In this document: piece by piece, positions 1 to 8,877 of the stretch | How positions within the stretch are numbered: position 1 is the stretch's first letter | Layout of the letters: the number at the start of each line of letters is the position of its first letter | DNA from: Torymus aiolomorphi | Taxonomy: Eukaryota > Arthropoda > Insecta > Hymenoptera > Torymidae | Direction of reading: 5' to 3' | DNA: 64,000 nt | Assembly: GCA_036365515.1 (NCBI GenBank) | Contig: CM070874.1 | Coordinates: 213,952,942 to 214,016,941, forward strand | Made by a program: the position numbers and the translations under genes | The notes under the pieces: model-generated | Seen by the model: the letters and a program-made list of their open reading frames with translations, nothing else | The model's database searches: none | What the model was told of the DNA's origin: nothing

Positions 1-1
1 A

Positions 2-1059
2 AGGGCAGGTGGCAAATCGGTGATAAAAGGGCTCAACGAACGAGTATATCTGCGGTTCGGAGTCCCTGAGGTGTTTCTCTCCGATAATGGGACTGAATTT
101 AAGAATGCACCCTTAGAGGCATTCTTAAAGGAGAGAAACGTGTATCACACGTTTACACCACCATAACACCCTCAAGCCAATCCCGTCGAGCGTGTGAACC
201 GAACGGTGAAGACCATGATCATGTCTTACGCTGAGGAGAATCACGGGTCCTGAGATGAGCATCTGAACGAGCTGGCGTTCGCGTATAATACGGCAGAACA
301 CAGCTCTACCAAGATAAGTCCTGCCATGCTCATTTACGTCCGACAGCCCGACCCACCGAAGACACTAAGGCGCGAGGAAGACAGGTTAGCCGAAGAGCAA
401 GGGCAGCAATTGACGATAAATAATTGGGTGGCGTGCATGGACAAGCTCCGCGAATTGCATGTTCGGGCGGCGGCCGACGCGCAAGCGGAGCAGACGAGAC
501 AAGCCAAATATTATGACGCTCATCGTCGACCTCCAGAATTCTGTCTAGGCGATCGTGTATGGAGAGAGAATCAGGTACTATCCTCAGCAGCTGAGGGGAT
601 TTCTTCCAAATTAGTCCCTAAGTACGCGGTGCCCTACACGATTGTGAATATTCTAGGCGAAAACACCTATGAGATCCAAGGTGAGGATGGTCGAACGATA
701 CGTCCCGTCCATGCGCAGCAACTCAAGCGATACGCTTTCGCAGAAGAGCCCAAGGACTACTTGGACAAAAGTAGTCAAGAAGTAGCCCAGTCGCTACCAC
801 CGAGGGACTCTTCAGCCGAAAGTAACGTGCCAGCGGGCAACAGTTAGCCAGGGGAATGTACAGCCTCGGTCCACCTCGTAAGACCGCGCTGTTAGTTAGG
901 CCAGGAAAGCATGCGAGCGACGGCCGACCTACGCGTGCGGTCGGTCCAACAGAGTGCAAGCGAGGCCCAGGGAGGCCAAAGGGCTCGAAGAAGAAGCCTG
1001 CACCTGCGGATGTCGGACCAATTAGCCCACGTCGAACCCGAGCGTCCAAAAAGCGCTAA
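2..1059 (+). pseudogene. pol: Ty3/gypsy integrase C-terminal part, decayed
   Basis: The frame starting at base 2 encodes the second half of a Ty3/gypsy integrase: the LSDNGTEFKN block with the second catalytic Asp, then NPVERVNRT with the catalytic Glu, then the C-terminal chromatin-side region. Two stops break it. TAA at 164-166 falls where relatives have the Tyr of PYHPQANP, and TGA at 251-253 falls where relatives have a Trp. The frame ends at 845-847, but the tail resumes one frame over from about 841 to 1059. That tail has a GRPKGSKKK stretch resembling an AT-hook, as does the tail of gypsy-B pol, so a third break (a 1-nt indel) is likely near 840. Without a full domain set this is a remnant that cannot act alone. 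Confidence 0.9.
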
Positions 1060-1163
1060 CTGTGTCGTCCAGAAATAGTGCCGTCCGTACTAACCCGTGT
1101 TCGTCCTTGTTTTCCAATCCTTAGTCTCACCAATCTCCGGGGTCAATTTGCCTGTTGCAGGAT

Positions 1164-1277
1164 ATGCAGGGCCTGACTCCAGAAATAGCAGAGATGGCGA
1201 AGAAAGTGATGGCTGGATTAATTCAGTGCAATCCTGTCCCCGCCGTCATTGACTTCCTGGAGCAGGTAGTGGGGGGC
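1164..1277 (+). pseudogene. Extra ORF after pol, 5' piece (interrupted by BEL-1)
   Basis: An ATG at 1164 opens a 38-codon frame that runs straight into the BEL-1 5' LTR. The same frame resumes beyond the BEL-1 3' LTR at the Gly codon 8879-8881 and continues to 9703. With one copy of the target duplication removed, the two pieces read as one ORF of about 311 codons with no stop. The 5' piece is mostly helical and hydrophobic, with no recognised domain. A pyrimidine-rich stretch ending in CAG lies at 1149-1160, just before the ATG, so a spliced subgenomic message is possible. The ORF occupies the position of env in errantiviruses, but nothing in it looks like an envelope protein. Confidence 0.7.
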
Positions 1278-2293
1278 TGTTTGGAAATTCAATAATTTGA
1301 ATTCCCGCGGTTACACTCAGCTCGGCACGACTCACGGCGCTGCCACGACGCGGCAGCACCTCGCGGCCTCCCGGCGGAACAGCCGGGTCGCTACACTGAT
1401 TAACAAGGTATATTCGCGCTATTTCGGTCTCTCTCGCGCTCTCACATGTAAATGTGAGAGGAATTAGTTTGATTCGCGAAGTGAATCGTCAAGACCAAGG
1501 AGAAGGAAGTGGATCAAGGCCTCGCTCTCTTTTTCATCAGCCGTGCCACGAGGAGCATCTCTCCGCTGCGCACCTGCAAAATCTCATCGGTTGTTCTCAA
1601 ATTTTTCACTGGCTCAACTCAACAGTGGATCAACTCAAACAGGCTCTACTCAATCTCTCACTGAAAACTCACATCACTCCTCACTCACGCAATACTCAAG
1701 GTGCAACGACGATTAGTAAAATCGACTCTATTGCAAGGTAAAAACTCTCACCATACTAGAGATTATGTTGCCAACCACGTGTTGGCACCGGCGGCAAGTG
1801 TAACAGTGAACATGTGTGAATTAGCAAAACTCAAGGCAGCAATTCAATTACAATTGTTTGCCATTCCTCATTTTTGACAGCTTCATTGTTCGTGAGCCCA
1901 GGAGGGAATTTAAAAAAAAACTCAAGGAACTCTCAACGGACAATCTCATTACACTTGAAGATATACTCAAATGTCACAGGTTAGTTGTCTGTAGTGAGAG
2001 ACTACTCCATTATTGACAGCACTCATATTTTGGAATTGCTGACACACTACTCACCTACAACTTATTCAAATAAATGTAATTTAAACTCCCTTTGTAATTT
2101 ATGTTCATTATTGAACAGATTTTGTATTTATTAGTCGACGTTGAAATGTATTTATGAACCAAATTTGTAATTTATCTAAGAAGTGACTTTTGTGAATATA
2201 ATTTCTACTTTCAATTTACTTCTGCGTGTGTATTAAATTTATTTTAACACCCACAGCATGTTTACTCACATATAATTATGGCTTACTCAAACA
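1278..2293 (+). repeat. 5' LTR of BEL-1
   Basis: The LTR is 1016 bp, begins TGTTTGG and ends CAAACA, and is repeated at 7856-8876. It contains many ACTCA pentamers (10 in 1441-2040) and an AATAAA-type signal near 2069. Differences from the 3' LTR include the runs around 1911-1920 and 1985-2010. Confidence 0.95.
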
Positions 2294-2296
2294 ATT

Positions 2297-2316
2297 TGGT
2301 CCTTCGAGCCGGATTT
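2297..2316 (+). promoter_or_regulatory. Primer binding site, tRNA-Tyr type
   Basis: Three bases after the LTR, TGGTCCTTCGAGCCGGATTT is complementary to the 3' end of an insect tRNA-Tyr (acceptor stem plus CCA and part of the T arm). BEL-2 keeps the first 18 bases at 47231-47248 on the opposite strand. The tRNA identity is from memory of tRNA-Tyr sequences. Confidence 0.8.
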
Positions 2317-2384
2317 ACATGCTGTGGTGTGACTCGAGCCAGTGAATAAACACTCATTATGGAAATTTATCACAGATTATCATC

Positions 2385-3896
2385 ATGGCACACTCGAACC
2401 AGGATGATCTCAAGGAGTTGGAGCAAGCAGGCGCTGTCGCTGCTGAAAGAGAGGATGTCATCGAGAAGGAGAAGGAGGATAATGCGACTCCAGCCACCTC
2501 AGCTGCAACGAAGGGGGCAGTGAAGCGGACTGGCAGCCGCCCGCTCACCATGCCTGGACTCACTGTAGTTGACACTCACATAAGGACTCGCTCAAAATCT
2601 CCAGGGTCAATTCCGGCTTCTTTTCTCTGCAAAGTGAACTCCCAGTACCTGCGGCTTGACTCACTGGAACGGATCATTGCTTACATCAGGATTAGGAAGG
2701 AAGCTGCCACTCTTCCAGTGATAAGGGCTTGGAAGCAGGATGCTGAGGAGCTCTACGCTTTATACAAAAAGGATCATGCGTTCATAGAGACAAGTTGTCC
2801 AGCAGCCTTCGCAGACAACGACTACTTCAAGGCAGACTTTCACAAGTCGATCCATGAATCGTACCATACAATTGTGTTCGAGGTTAGCAATTTGGAGGAA
2901 GACTGGAAGTCCAAGCATCGTGTCACTCAACCAAGCATCGGAGAAACTCAACACACTCATTTAAGCAAGCTGCCAGAAATAAAGCTGCCCACATTCAGCG
3001 GAGCATATACTGAGTGGCCCTCATATAGGGAAATGTTCTCTGGATTAATTCTGAATCGGCCTGGACTCAAAAATTATGAGAAGCTACACTACCTGCGCAG
3101 CTCTCTCAGCGGAACACCACTCACACTCATACAAGGATTTACACTCAGCGATAAGTCCCTAACACCTGTATGGACTACATTAGTGACAAGGTTTGAAAAT
3201 AAATGGGTGCTATTAAATGATCAGCTTGATCATTTATCTGAATTGACTGCTGTTACATCAAAAAACCCGGCCACACTCAACACATTGATCTCGGAGATCT
3301 CAAAAATTCGGAAATCACTCAACATGTTGGTACCGCAAGAGCAGCTAGGAGACTGCATATTTGCTCATCGCCTGTCAAGGCTAATTGACAGGTCAACTCC
3401 AGAAGCATGGGAGACTTCTCGAATTTCCAACACTGAGCTGCCAACATTTGAGGAATTTGAGTCTTTCCTGATCGCGCGGGTGCTTGTGTTGGAAATCGCA
3501 GCAGACTCACCAACATCCACTCAAAAGCCGGCTAACACTCAAACCTCAAAGACATCAAGGAGTCTTCACGTCACTAGTCCAACTCAACGACGGCAAGACT
3601 CACATAAGGTAACACACTCACCTCGGATTGCTCAACATCCATGCACGTATTGTGGTGACTCGCATTTTATTGTGGCTTGTCAAAAGTTCAAACTGGTGAC
3701 TGAACAACAACGGAGAAAATTTGTAATAGAGAAGCCGCTGTGCTATAACTGCCTCGGTCTGCACTCAGCCAAGAATTGCAAGTCACAATATAAGTGCAGA
3801 CATTGCAATGGAAATCATCACACCATGATTCATGGGCCAAGAGACCCTGAAAGGAAAACTCAAACCAACTCAGCATCGGGATCAACTCAAAATTAG
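2385..3896 (+). CDS. gag: BEL/Pao Gag polyprotein
   Basis: This 503-residue Gag should assemble the virus-like particle and package element RNA. The N-terminal ~70 residues are charged. The middle (around residues 190-350) has the LPEIKLPTF..W..Y..MF block characteristic of BEL Gag (the DUF1759 region). The C-terminus has three knuckles: two of CX2CX3HX4C (CTYC and CYNC) and a third ending in His (CRHC). The ATG at 2385 is the first after the primer site. The frame ends in TAG at 3894-3896 and pol continues in the same frame, so this stop is a candidate readthrough site rather than a simple end. The reading frame is otherwise unbroken. Confidence 0.9.
   Translation: MAHSNQDDLKELEQAGAVAAEREDVIEKEKEDNATPATSAATKGAVKRTGSRPLTMPGLTVVDTHIRTRSKSPGSIPASFLCKVNSQYLRLDSLERIIAYIRIRKEAATLPVIRAWKQDAEELYALYKKDHAFIETSCPAAFADNDYFKADFHKSIHESYHTIVFEVSNLEEDWKSKHRVTQPSIGETQHTHLSKLPEIKLPTFSGAYTEWPSYREMFSGLILNRPGLKNYEKLHYLRSSLSGTPLTLIQGFTLSDKSLTPVWTTLVTRFENKWVLLNDQLDHLSELTAVTSKNPATLNTLISEISKIRKSLNMLVPQEQLGDCIFAHRLSRLIDRSTPEAWETSRISNTELPTFEEFESFLIARVLVLEIAADSPTSTQKPANTQTSKTSRSLHVTSPTQRRQDSHKVTHSPRIAQHPCTYCGDSHFIVACQKFKLVTEQQRRKFVIEKPLCYNCLGLHSAKNCKSQYKCRHCNGNHHTMIHGPRDPERKTQTNSASGSTQN
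3894..3896 (+). other. In-frame UAG between gag and pol: candidate readthrough site
   Basis: Pol follows in the same frame with no ATG before the protease; the first Met in that frame is about 265 codons in. Codons right after the stop are conserved with BEL-2 at protein level, and BEL-2 has TAG at the same place (45649-45651). The sequence after the stop is AAC AAC here and GAC AAC in BEL-2. This is inference from two copies; no readthrough-promoting structure was modelled. Confidence 0.6.
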
Positions 3897-6359
3897 AACA
3901 ACAGCGCAATCATCTTACATCACGGTCATACTCAACATGATTACTCAATTCCTCAACTCACTTTACTTGCAACTGCATTGGCATGGTACGACTCACCGGC
4001 GACATCTCATAAATTAAGAATACTCATTGACTCAGGCTCGGAACTCTCATTCATCTCCAAGGATTCTGTGGATTTACTCAACATTAAGCTGCAACACTCA
4101 ACTATACCAATCCTTGGAGTTGGCGGCACGCAATCAACAAAAACTCTCGGAAAGGCTCAACTCACCTTACGCACCATCTACAAAAATCTCACGTTTCGGA
4201 TCACAGCTCATATTATACGCCAAGTCTCAACACTATTACCATCAGAAGAATGTGAGCAACGTCAGTGGCAACATACAGAGAACCTCAACTTGGCTGATCC
4301 GACACTCTGGAAACCTCAACCAGTAGATGTACTTATCGGAGCGGACTATTACGGCCAAATCATCAAACCGAATCTAATAAAGAGGAGTGCGATTGAACCT
4401 GTCGCACAATTGTCAATTTTCGGTTGGCTGCTAATAGGTCCATCAAACTCAGCTGTGCAATCCAAGGTAGTCCATCATACAACGGCCTCACTCAACACTG
4501 AAGATTTGCAGGAACTACTCACACGCTTTTGGGTTCAAGAAGAACCACCGCCAGCATCTGCAGTCAAACTCAACAAGGAAGAAGCATTGTGTGAACAACA
4601 CTTTGTTGACACTCACACGAGAGATACTTATGGACGTTACCAAGTCAGATTACCTCTCACAAAATCTGCAGACGTACTTGGAAACTCATTTGGAAAAGCT
4701 CAAGCGTGCCTCAGGAGAATACTCACAAAATACAATCAAGAAAGCATCTACAAGGAAAGGTACTACGCTTCCATGGATGAATACTGCAAATTGGGCCACA
4801 TGGTGCAGATCCCTCATCAGGAAATCTCCGCCAAACCATCTTACTATCTTCCTCACCATGGAGTATTACGAGAAGATAGTTTAACGACAAAACTCAGAGC
4901 AGTATTCAACGGTTCAGCACTCACAACAAATGGAAACTCACTCAACGACATCATGCATACTGGACCTAATCTCTCACCCAACATTGTGGATGTTCTCATC
5001 TGGATTCGAACTCACCCATTTGTCTTCTCAAATGACATTACAAAAATGTATCGTCAGATCAAGGTTCACCCTCAAGATTGGAATCTGCAACGCATTTTGT
5101 GGGTAGATGAAACGGGTCAACTCACTCACTTCCATTTGACTACAGTCACCTATGGAACACGAGCAGCTTCTTATTTAGCAATTCGGACACTTCTTCAGCT
5201 GGTAAAGGATGAAGGAGCCAACTATCCACTTGCCATTGAATCGCTCCTATTCGGAAGGTATGTGGATGACATCTTCGGTGGAGCTGCATCAAAGGAACTT
5301 CTCATTAATAAGGCCAACAAGCAGTTAACCGCACTATGCAAGGCGGGCGGCTCTCCATTAGTAAAATGGAACTCAAACTCATCCGGCTTCCTCAAGGAAG
5401 TTCTCAAAGAGCCAACAGCTGAAGAAGCTGTGCTTTTAGATGATTGCACGACAAATATACTCGGGATGAACTGGCTCCCAAACTCGGACAAACTCACATT
5501 CAGAACAACTCTGCCACCTCTTCAGGAAATGATAACAAAGCGGATTATACTGTCAGAAGTATCTCAACTATACGATCCCATTGGAATAATCTCACCGGTC
5601 ATAATCACATCAAAAATCCTCCTACAAGAACTGTGGCTACACAAGCTTTCTTGGGACGAAGCTTTGCCAAACTCAATCGTGAAGAAATGGCTGCACATCC
5701 GAGAAGATCTCACTCACCTGAAGACAATCGCCCTACCCAGGTGGTTAGGAATTCAGGAAAACTCAATTGTAGAACTTCATGGCTTCTCGGATGCTTCACA
5801 ACAAGCAATGGCTGCAGTTCTATACATTAAATCTACAACACCAAACTCTCACTCAACATCATCATTTCTAATCTCCAAAACAAAGGTGGCACCACTCAAA
5901 CGACTGTCGATCCCACGATTGGAATTGGGAGCGGCTGTACTACTCACTAAGCTGGCAAAACATGTTTTGGAATACTCACGATTGCCAATCACACACATAC
6001 ATTTATGGACAGACGCAAAGGTAGCACTCACATGGATACACTCACACCCCTCAAAATGGAAGGACTTTGTTGGAAATAGAGTTGCCTTAATTCAAGAACT
6101 CATTCCAACAGCACAATGGAGACATGTGCCTGGAGCAGACAATCCAGTGGATTGTGCCTCGCGCGGATTACTCACTTCACAACTCAGGGAGCATCACTTA
6201 TGGTGGCATGGACCAAGTTGGCTCTGCCAGGAAGAATCAGCTTGGCCTTCTCAAGCAACCTTTATCCAAGAAACCAACCTTCCAGAAATGAGGGCTAAGG
6301 TCACACTCACCGCAGCCAAGTCAAACTCAAGCAAAATGTGGGACATCATCGATCATTAG
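3897..6359 (+). CDS. pol: BEL/Pao Pol: aspartic protease, reverse transcriptase, RNase H
   Basis: This frame continues Gag after the UAG. It encodes a retropepsin with the DSGS active site (Asp codon 4029-4031), then a BEL-type reverse transcriptase with NDITKMYRQI and the YVDD catalytic box (about 5259-5270). An RNase H with GFSDAS and WTDAKVALTWI follows (about 5780-6040). It would copy element RNA into DNA in the cytoplasmic particle. There is no ATG near the start, as expected for a readthrough product. The frame is cut by TAG at 6357-6359, where BEL-2 has a Tyr codon, so this stop is a mutation. The integrase follows in the same frame. Confidence 0.9.
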   Translation, partial: NNSAIILHHGHTQHDYSIPQLTLLATALAWYDSPATSHKLRILIDSGSELSFISKDSVDLLNIKLQHSTIPILGVGGTQSTKTLGKAQLTLRTIYKNLTFRITAHIIRQVSTLLPSEECEQRQWQHTENLNLADPTLWKPQPVDVLIGADYYGQIIKPNLIKRSAIEPVAQLSIFGWLLIGPSNSAVQSKVVHHTTASLNTEDLQELLTRFWVQEEPPPASAVKLNKEEALCEQHFVDTHTRDTYGRYQVRLPLTKSADVLGNSFGKAQACLRRILTKYNQESIYKERYYASMDEYCKLGHMVQIPHQEISAKPSYYLPHHGVLREDSLTTKLRAVFNGSALTTNGNSLNDIMHTGPNLSPNIVDVLIWIRTHPFVFSNDITKMYRQIKVHPQDWNLQRILWVDETGQLTHFHLTTVTYGTRAASYLAIRTLLQLVKDEGANYPLAIESLLFGRYVDDIFGGAASKELLINKANKQLTALCKAGGSPLVKWNSNSSGFLKEVLKEPTAEEAVLLDDCTTNILGMNWLPNSDKLTFRTTLPPLQEMITKRIILSEVSQLYDPIGIISPVIITSKILLQELWLHKLSWDEALPNSIVKKWLHIREDLTHLKTIALPRWLGIQENSIVELHGFSDASQQAMAAVLYIKSTTPNSHSTSSFLISKTKVAPLKRLSIPRLELGAAVLLTKLAKHVLEYSRLPITHIHLWTDAKVALTWIHSHPSKWKDFVGNRVALIQELIPTAQWRHVPGADNPVDCASRGLLTSQLREHHLWWHGPSWLCQEESAWPSQATFIQETNLPEMRAKVTLTAAKSNSSKMWDIIDH

Positions 6360-7826
6360 TCATCACTCACGCAACTCATAAGAATAACTGGATGGGTAAT
6401 GCTCGCATGTGATCGATTTAAGGCTAAAGGAAAAACTCACCATGAATCGAAACTCACTACGGATTTACTCATCAAGGCAAAACTCTTTTGGGTCAAGAAA
6501 ATTCAGCAGGTTCATTTACACTCAGAAATTGCTATGCTGGAAAATTCTCAAGTCCCAATACACCATGTCTTCAACCGATTGTCTGCCTACATAGACTCAA
6601 CAGGAATTGTTCGAGTAGGAGGGCGGCTTCAAAAAACTGAACTCGATCATCACTCAAAACACCCAGCAATTATACCACGGAGCAGTCAACTCACCACACT
6701 GATCATTCGGAACGCTCATCTCTCAACTCTGCACGGTGGCGCTCAACTCACTCTGACACACACTCGGCAGGAATTTTGGATAATCGGAGGCAGAGCACCG
6801 GTCAAGTCACATATTTTAAAGTGTGTGACTTGTGCAAGGTATCGGGCTCAACGGGCTCAGCAACTCATGGGGCAATTACCCGTGGCCAGGGTCACCCCAT
6901 CACCACCTTTCACTCACACTGGGATCGATTATGCCGGGCCAATCACCATTAACTCATGGAAAGGACGTGGATCCAAAACATACAAATGCTGGATTTGTAT
7001 CTTCGTGTGCTTCTCAACGTCAGCTGTTCACCTAGAACTGGTCAGTGACTACTCAACGGACGGTTTCTTAGCGGCATATAGACGGTTCACCTCAAGGAGA
7101 GGGATACCCTCCAAACTATACTCAGACTGTGGAACGAACTTCATCGGAGCAGGAAGGGAACTGAAGACTCTATTCTCTCAACACCAACATGAAAACTCAA
7201 TCTTGTACAACTCACTAGCCAACGAGGGAACCCAATGGATATTCAACCCACCTGCTGCACCTCACATGGGAGGCAAGTGGGAAGCAGTAGTGAAATCAGT
7301 CAAATTTCACCTGCGAAGGACCATTGGGGACACTCAACTCACCTTTGAAGCTTCAGCGACCTTGCTCACTCAAATAGAACCATTACTTAACTCACGGCCG
7401 CTAGAACCACTCAGTGAAGATCCAGAAGACATAAATGCACTCACACCCGGACACTGTCTCATCGGCAAGGCATTGAACTCAGTGCCTGAACCAAGCTTAC
7501 TCACCCTCAAGGAATCAAGGCTTTCCAAATGGCAACTCATTCAACGGATCACTCAGCAATTTTGGAAGCATTGGTCAACTCAATACCTTCAACGGCTTCA
7601 ATCAATTTCAAAATGGCATTATCCCTCTCATGAGATAAAAGTGGGTTCCATGGTACTACTCACGGATGAACACTCACCACCAAGCAAATGGCCACTCGCA
7701 AGAGTCACTCAACTTCATCCTAGAACTGACAATCTCACCAGAGTTGTAACAATAAAGACGGCCACCACTCAACTCACCCGCCAAATTGCAAAACTCGCCA
7801 TCTTGCCAGTGCCAATCGGAAATTAA
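6360..7826 (+). CDS. pol: BEL/Pao Pol: integrase and C-terminal domain
   Basis: This is the same frame as the RT portion, separated only by TAG at 6357; the first internal ATG is 6399. An HHCC zinc domain (HLSTLHGGAQ then CVTCARYRA) precedes the catalytic core, with Asp in HTGIDYAG, Asp in LYSDCGTNF and Glu in GGKWEAVVKS. The C-terminal ~70 residues match the DUF5641-type tail of BEL integrases (VGSMVLLTDE, WPLARV). It would insert the cDNA and make the short target duplication. Without readthrough of the nonsense codon it would not be made as part of Pol, so this copy is probably inactive. The stop at 7824-7826 lies 29 bases before the 3' LTR. Confidence 0.9.
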   Translation, partial: SSLTQLIRITGWVMLACDRFKAKGKTHHESKLTTDLLIKAKLFWVKKIQQVHLHSEIAMLENSQVPIHHVFNRLSAYIDSTGIVRVGGRLQKTELDHHSKHPAIIPRSSQLTTLIIRNAHLSTLHGGAQLTLTHTRQEFWIIGGRAPVKSHILKCVTCARYRAQRAQQLMGQLPVARVTPSPPFTHTGIDYAGPITINSWKGRGSKTYKCWICIFVCFSTSAVHLELVSDYSTDGFLAAYRRFTSRRGIPSKLYSDCGTNFIGAGRELKTLFSQHQHENSILYNSLANEGTQWIFNPPAAPHMGGKWEAVVKSVKFHLRRTIGDTQLTFEASATLLTQIEPLLNSRPLEPLSEDPEDINALTPGHCLIGKALNSVPEPSLLTLKESRLSKWQLIQRITQQFWKHWSTQYLQRLQSISKWHYPSHEIKVGSMVLLTDEHSPPSKWPLARVTQLHPRTDNLTRVVTIKTATTQLTRQIAKLAILPVPIGN

Positions 7827-7844
7827 ATCAACCTGGCGGTTGAT

Positions 7845-7855
7845 GACGGGCGGAA
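7845..7855 (+). promoter_or_regulatory. Polypurine tract of BEL-1
   Basis: GACGGGCGGAA sits immediately before the TGTTTGG start of the 3' LTR. It is short and interrupted by C residues, so it is assigned by position. Confidence 0.55.
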
Positions 7856-8876
7856 TGTTTGGGAATCCAATAATTTGAATTCCCGCGGTTACACTCAGCT
7901 CGGCACGACTCAGGGCGCTGCCACGGCGCGGCAGCACCTCGCGGCCTCCCGGCGGAACAGCCGGGACGCTACACTGATTAACAAGGTATATTCGCGCTAT
8001 TTCGGTCTCTCTCGCGCTCTCACATGTAAATGTGAGAGGAATTAGTTTGATTCGCGAAGTAAATCGTCAAGACCAAGAAGAAGGAAGTGGATCAAGGCCT
8101 CGCTCTCTTTTTCATCAGCCGTGCCACGAGGAGCATCTCTCCGCTGCGCACCTGCGAAATCTCATCGGTTGTTCTCAAGTTTTTCACTGGCTCAACTCAA
8201 CACTGGATCAACTCAAACAGGCTCTACTCAATCTCTCACTGAAAACTCACATCACTCCTCACTCACGCAATACTCAAGGTGCAACGACGATTAGTAAAAT
8301 CGACTCTATTGCAAGGTAAAAACTCTCACCATACTAGAGGTTATGTTGCCAACCACGTGTTGGCACCGGAGGCAAGTGTAACAATGAACGTGTGTGAATT
8401 AGCAAAACTCAAGGCAGCAATTCAATTACAATTGTTTTCCATTCCTCATTTTTGACAGCTTCATTGTGCGTGAGCCCAGGAGGGAATTTAAGGAAAAACT
8501 CAAGGAACTCTCAACGGACAATCTCATTACACCCGAAGACATACTCAAATATCACAGGTTAGTTGTCTCTCTAGTGAGAGACTACTACTTCATTATTGAC
8601 AGCACTCATATTTTGGAATTGCTGACACACTGCTCACCTAAAACTTATTCAAATAAATGTAATTTAAACTCCCTTTGTAATTTATGTTAATTATTGAACA
8701 GATTTTGAATTTATTAGTCGACGTTGAAATGTATTTATGAACCAAATTTGTAATTTATCTAAGAAGTGACTTTTGTGAATATAATTTCTACTTTCAATTT
8801 ACTTCTGTGTGTGAATTAAATTTATTTTAACACCCACAGCATGTTTACTCACATATAATTATGGCTTACTCAAACA
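7856..8876 (+). repeat. 3' LTR of BEL-1
   Basis: The LTR is 1021 bp and matches the 5' LTR throughout, with about thirty substitutions and a small length difference near 8570-8590. It ends CAAACA, after which the gypsy-A reading frame resumes. Confidence 0.95.
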
Positions 8877-8877
8877 A

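Larger units (their letters stand above)
1278..8876 (+). mobile_element. BEL/Pao retrotransposon BEL-1, full length
   Basis: A complete 7.6 kb BEL/Pao element with two ~1.02 kb LTRs (ends TGTTTG and CAAACA), a tRNA-Tyr primer site, gag, pol and a weak polypurine tract. It interrupts the extra ORF of gypsy-A. Flanking bases are GGGGC (1273-1277) and AGGGC (8877-8881): a 4-bp GGGC duplication if one LTR-end base is allowed to vary, or 5 bp with one mismatch. About thirty substitutions by eye separate the two LTRs, so it is not recent. One nonsense codon splits pol at 6357. A second, older copy lies at 41746-48362. Confidence 0.95.

Noticed and set aside
1454..1741. A 95-codon open frame repeated in both BEL-1 LTRs (also 8032-8319).
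   Set aside because: It has no ATG start (it begins at GTG), is not recognisable in the BEL-2 LTR, and both copies are open simply because the LTRs are near-identical.
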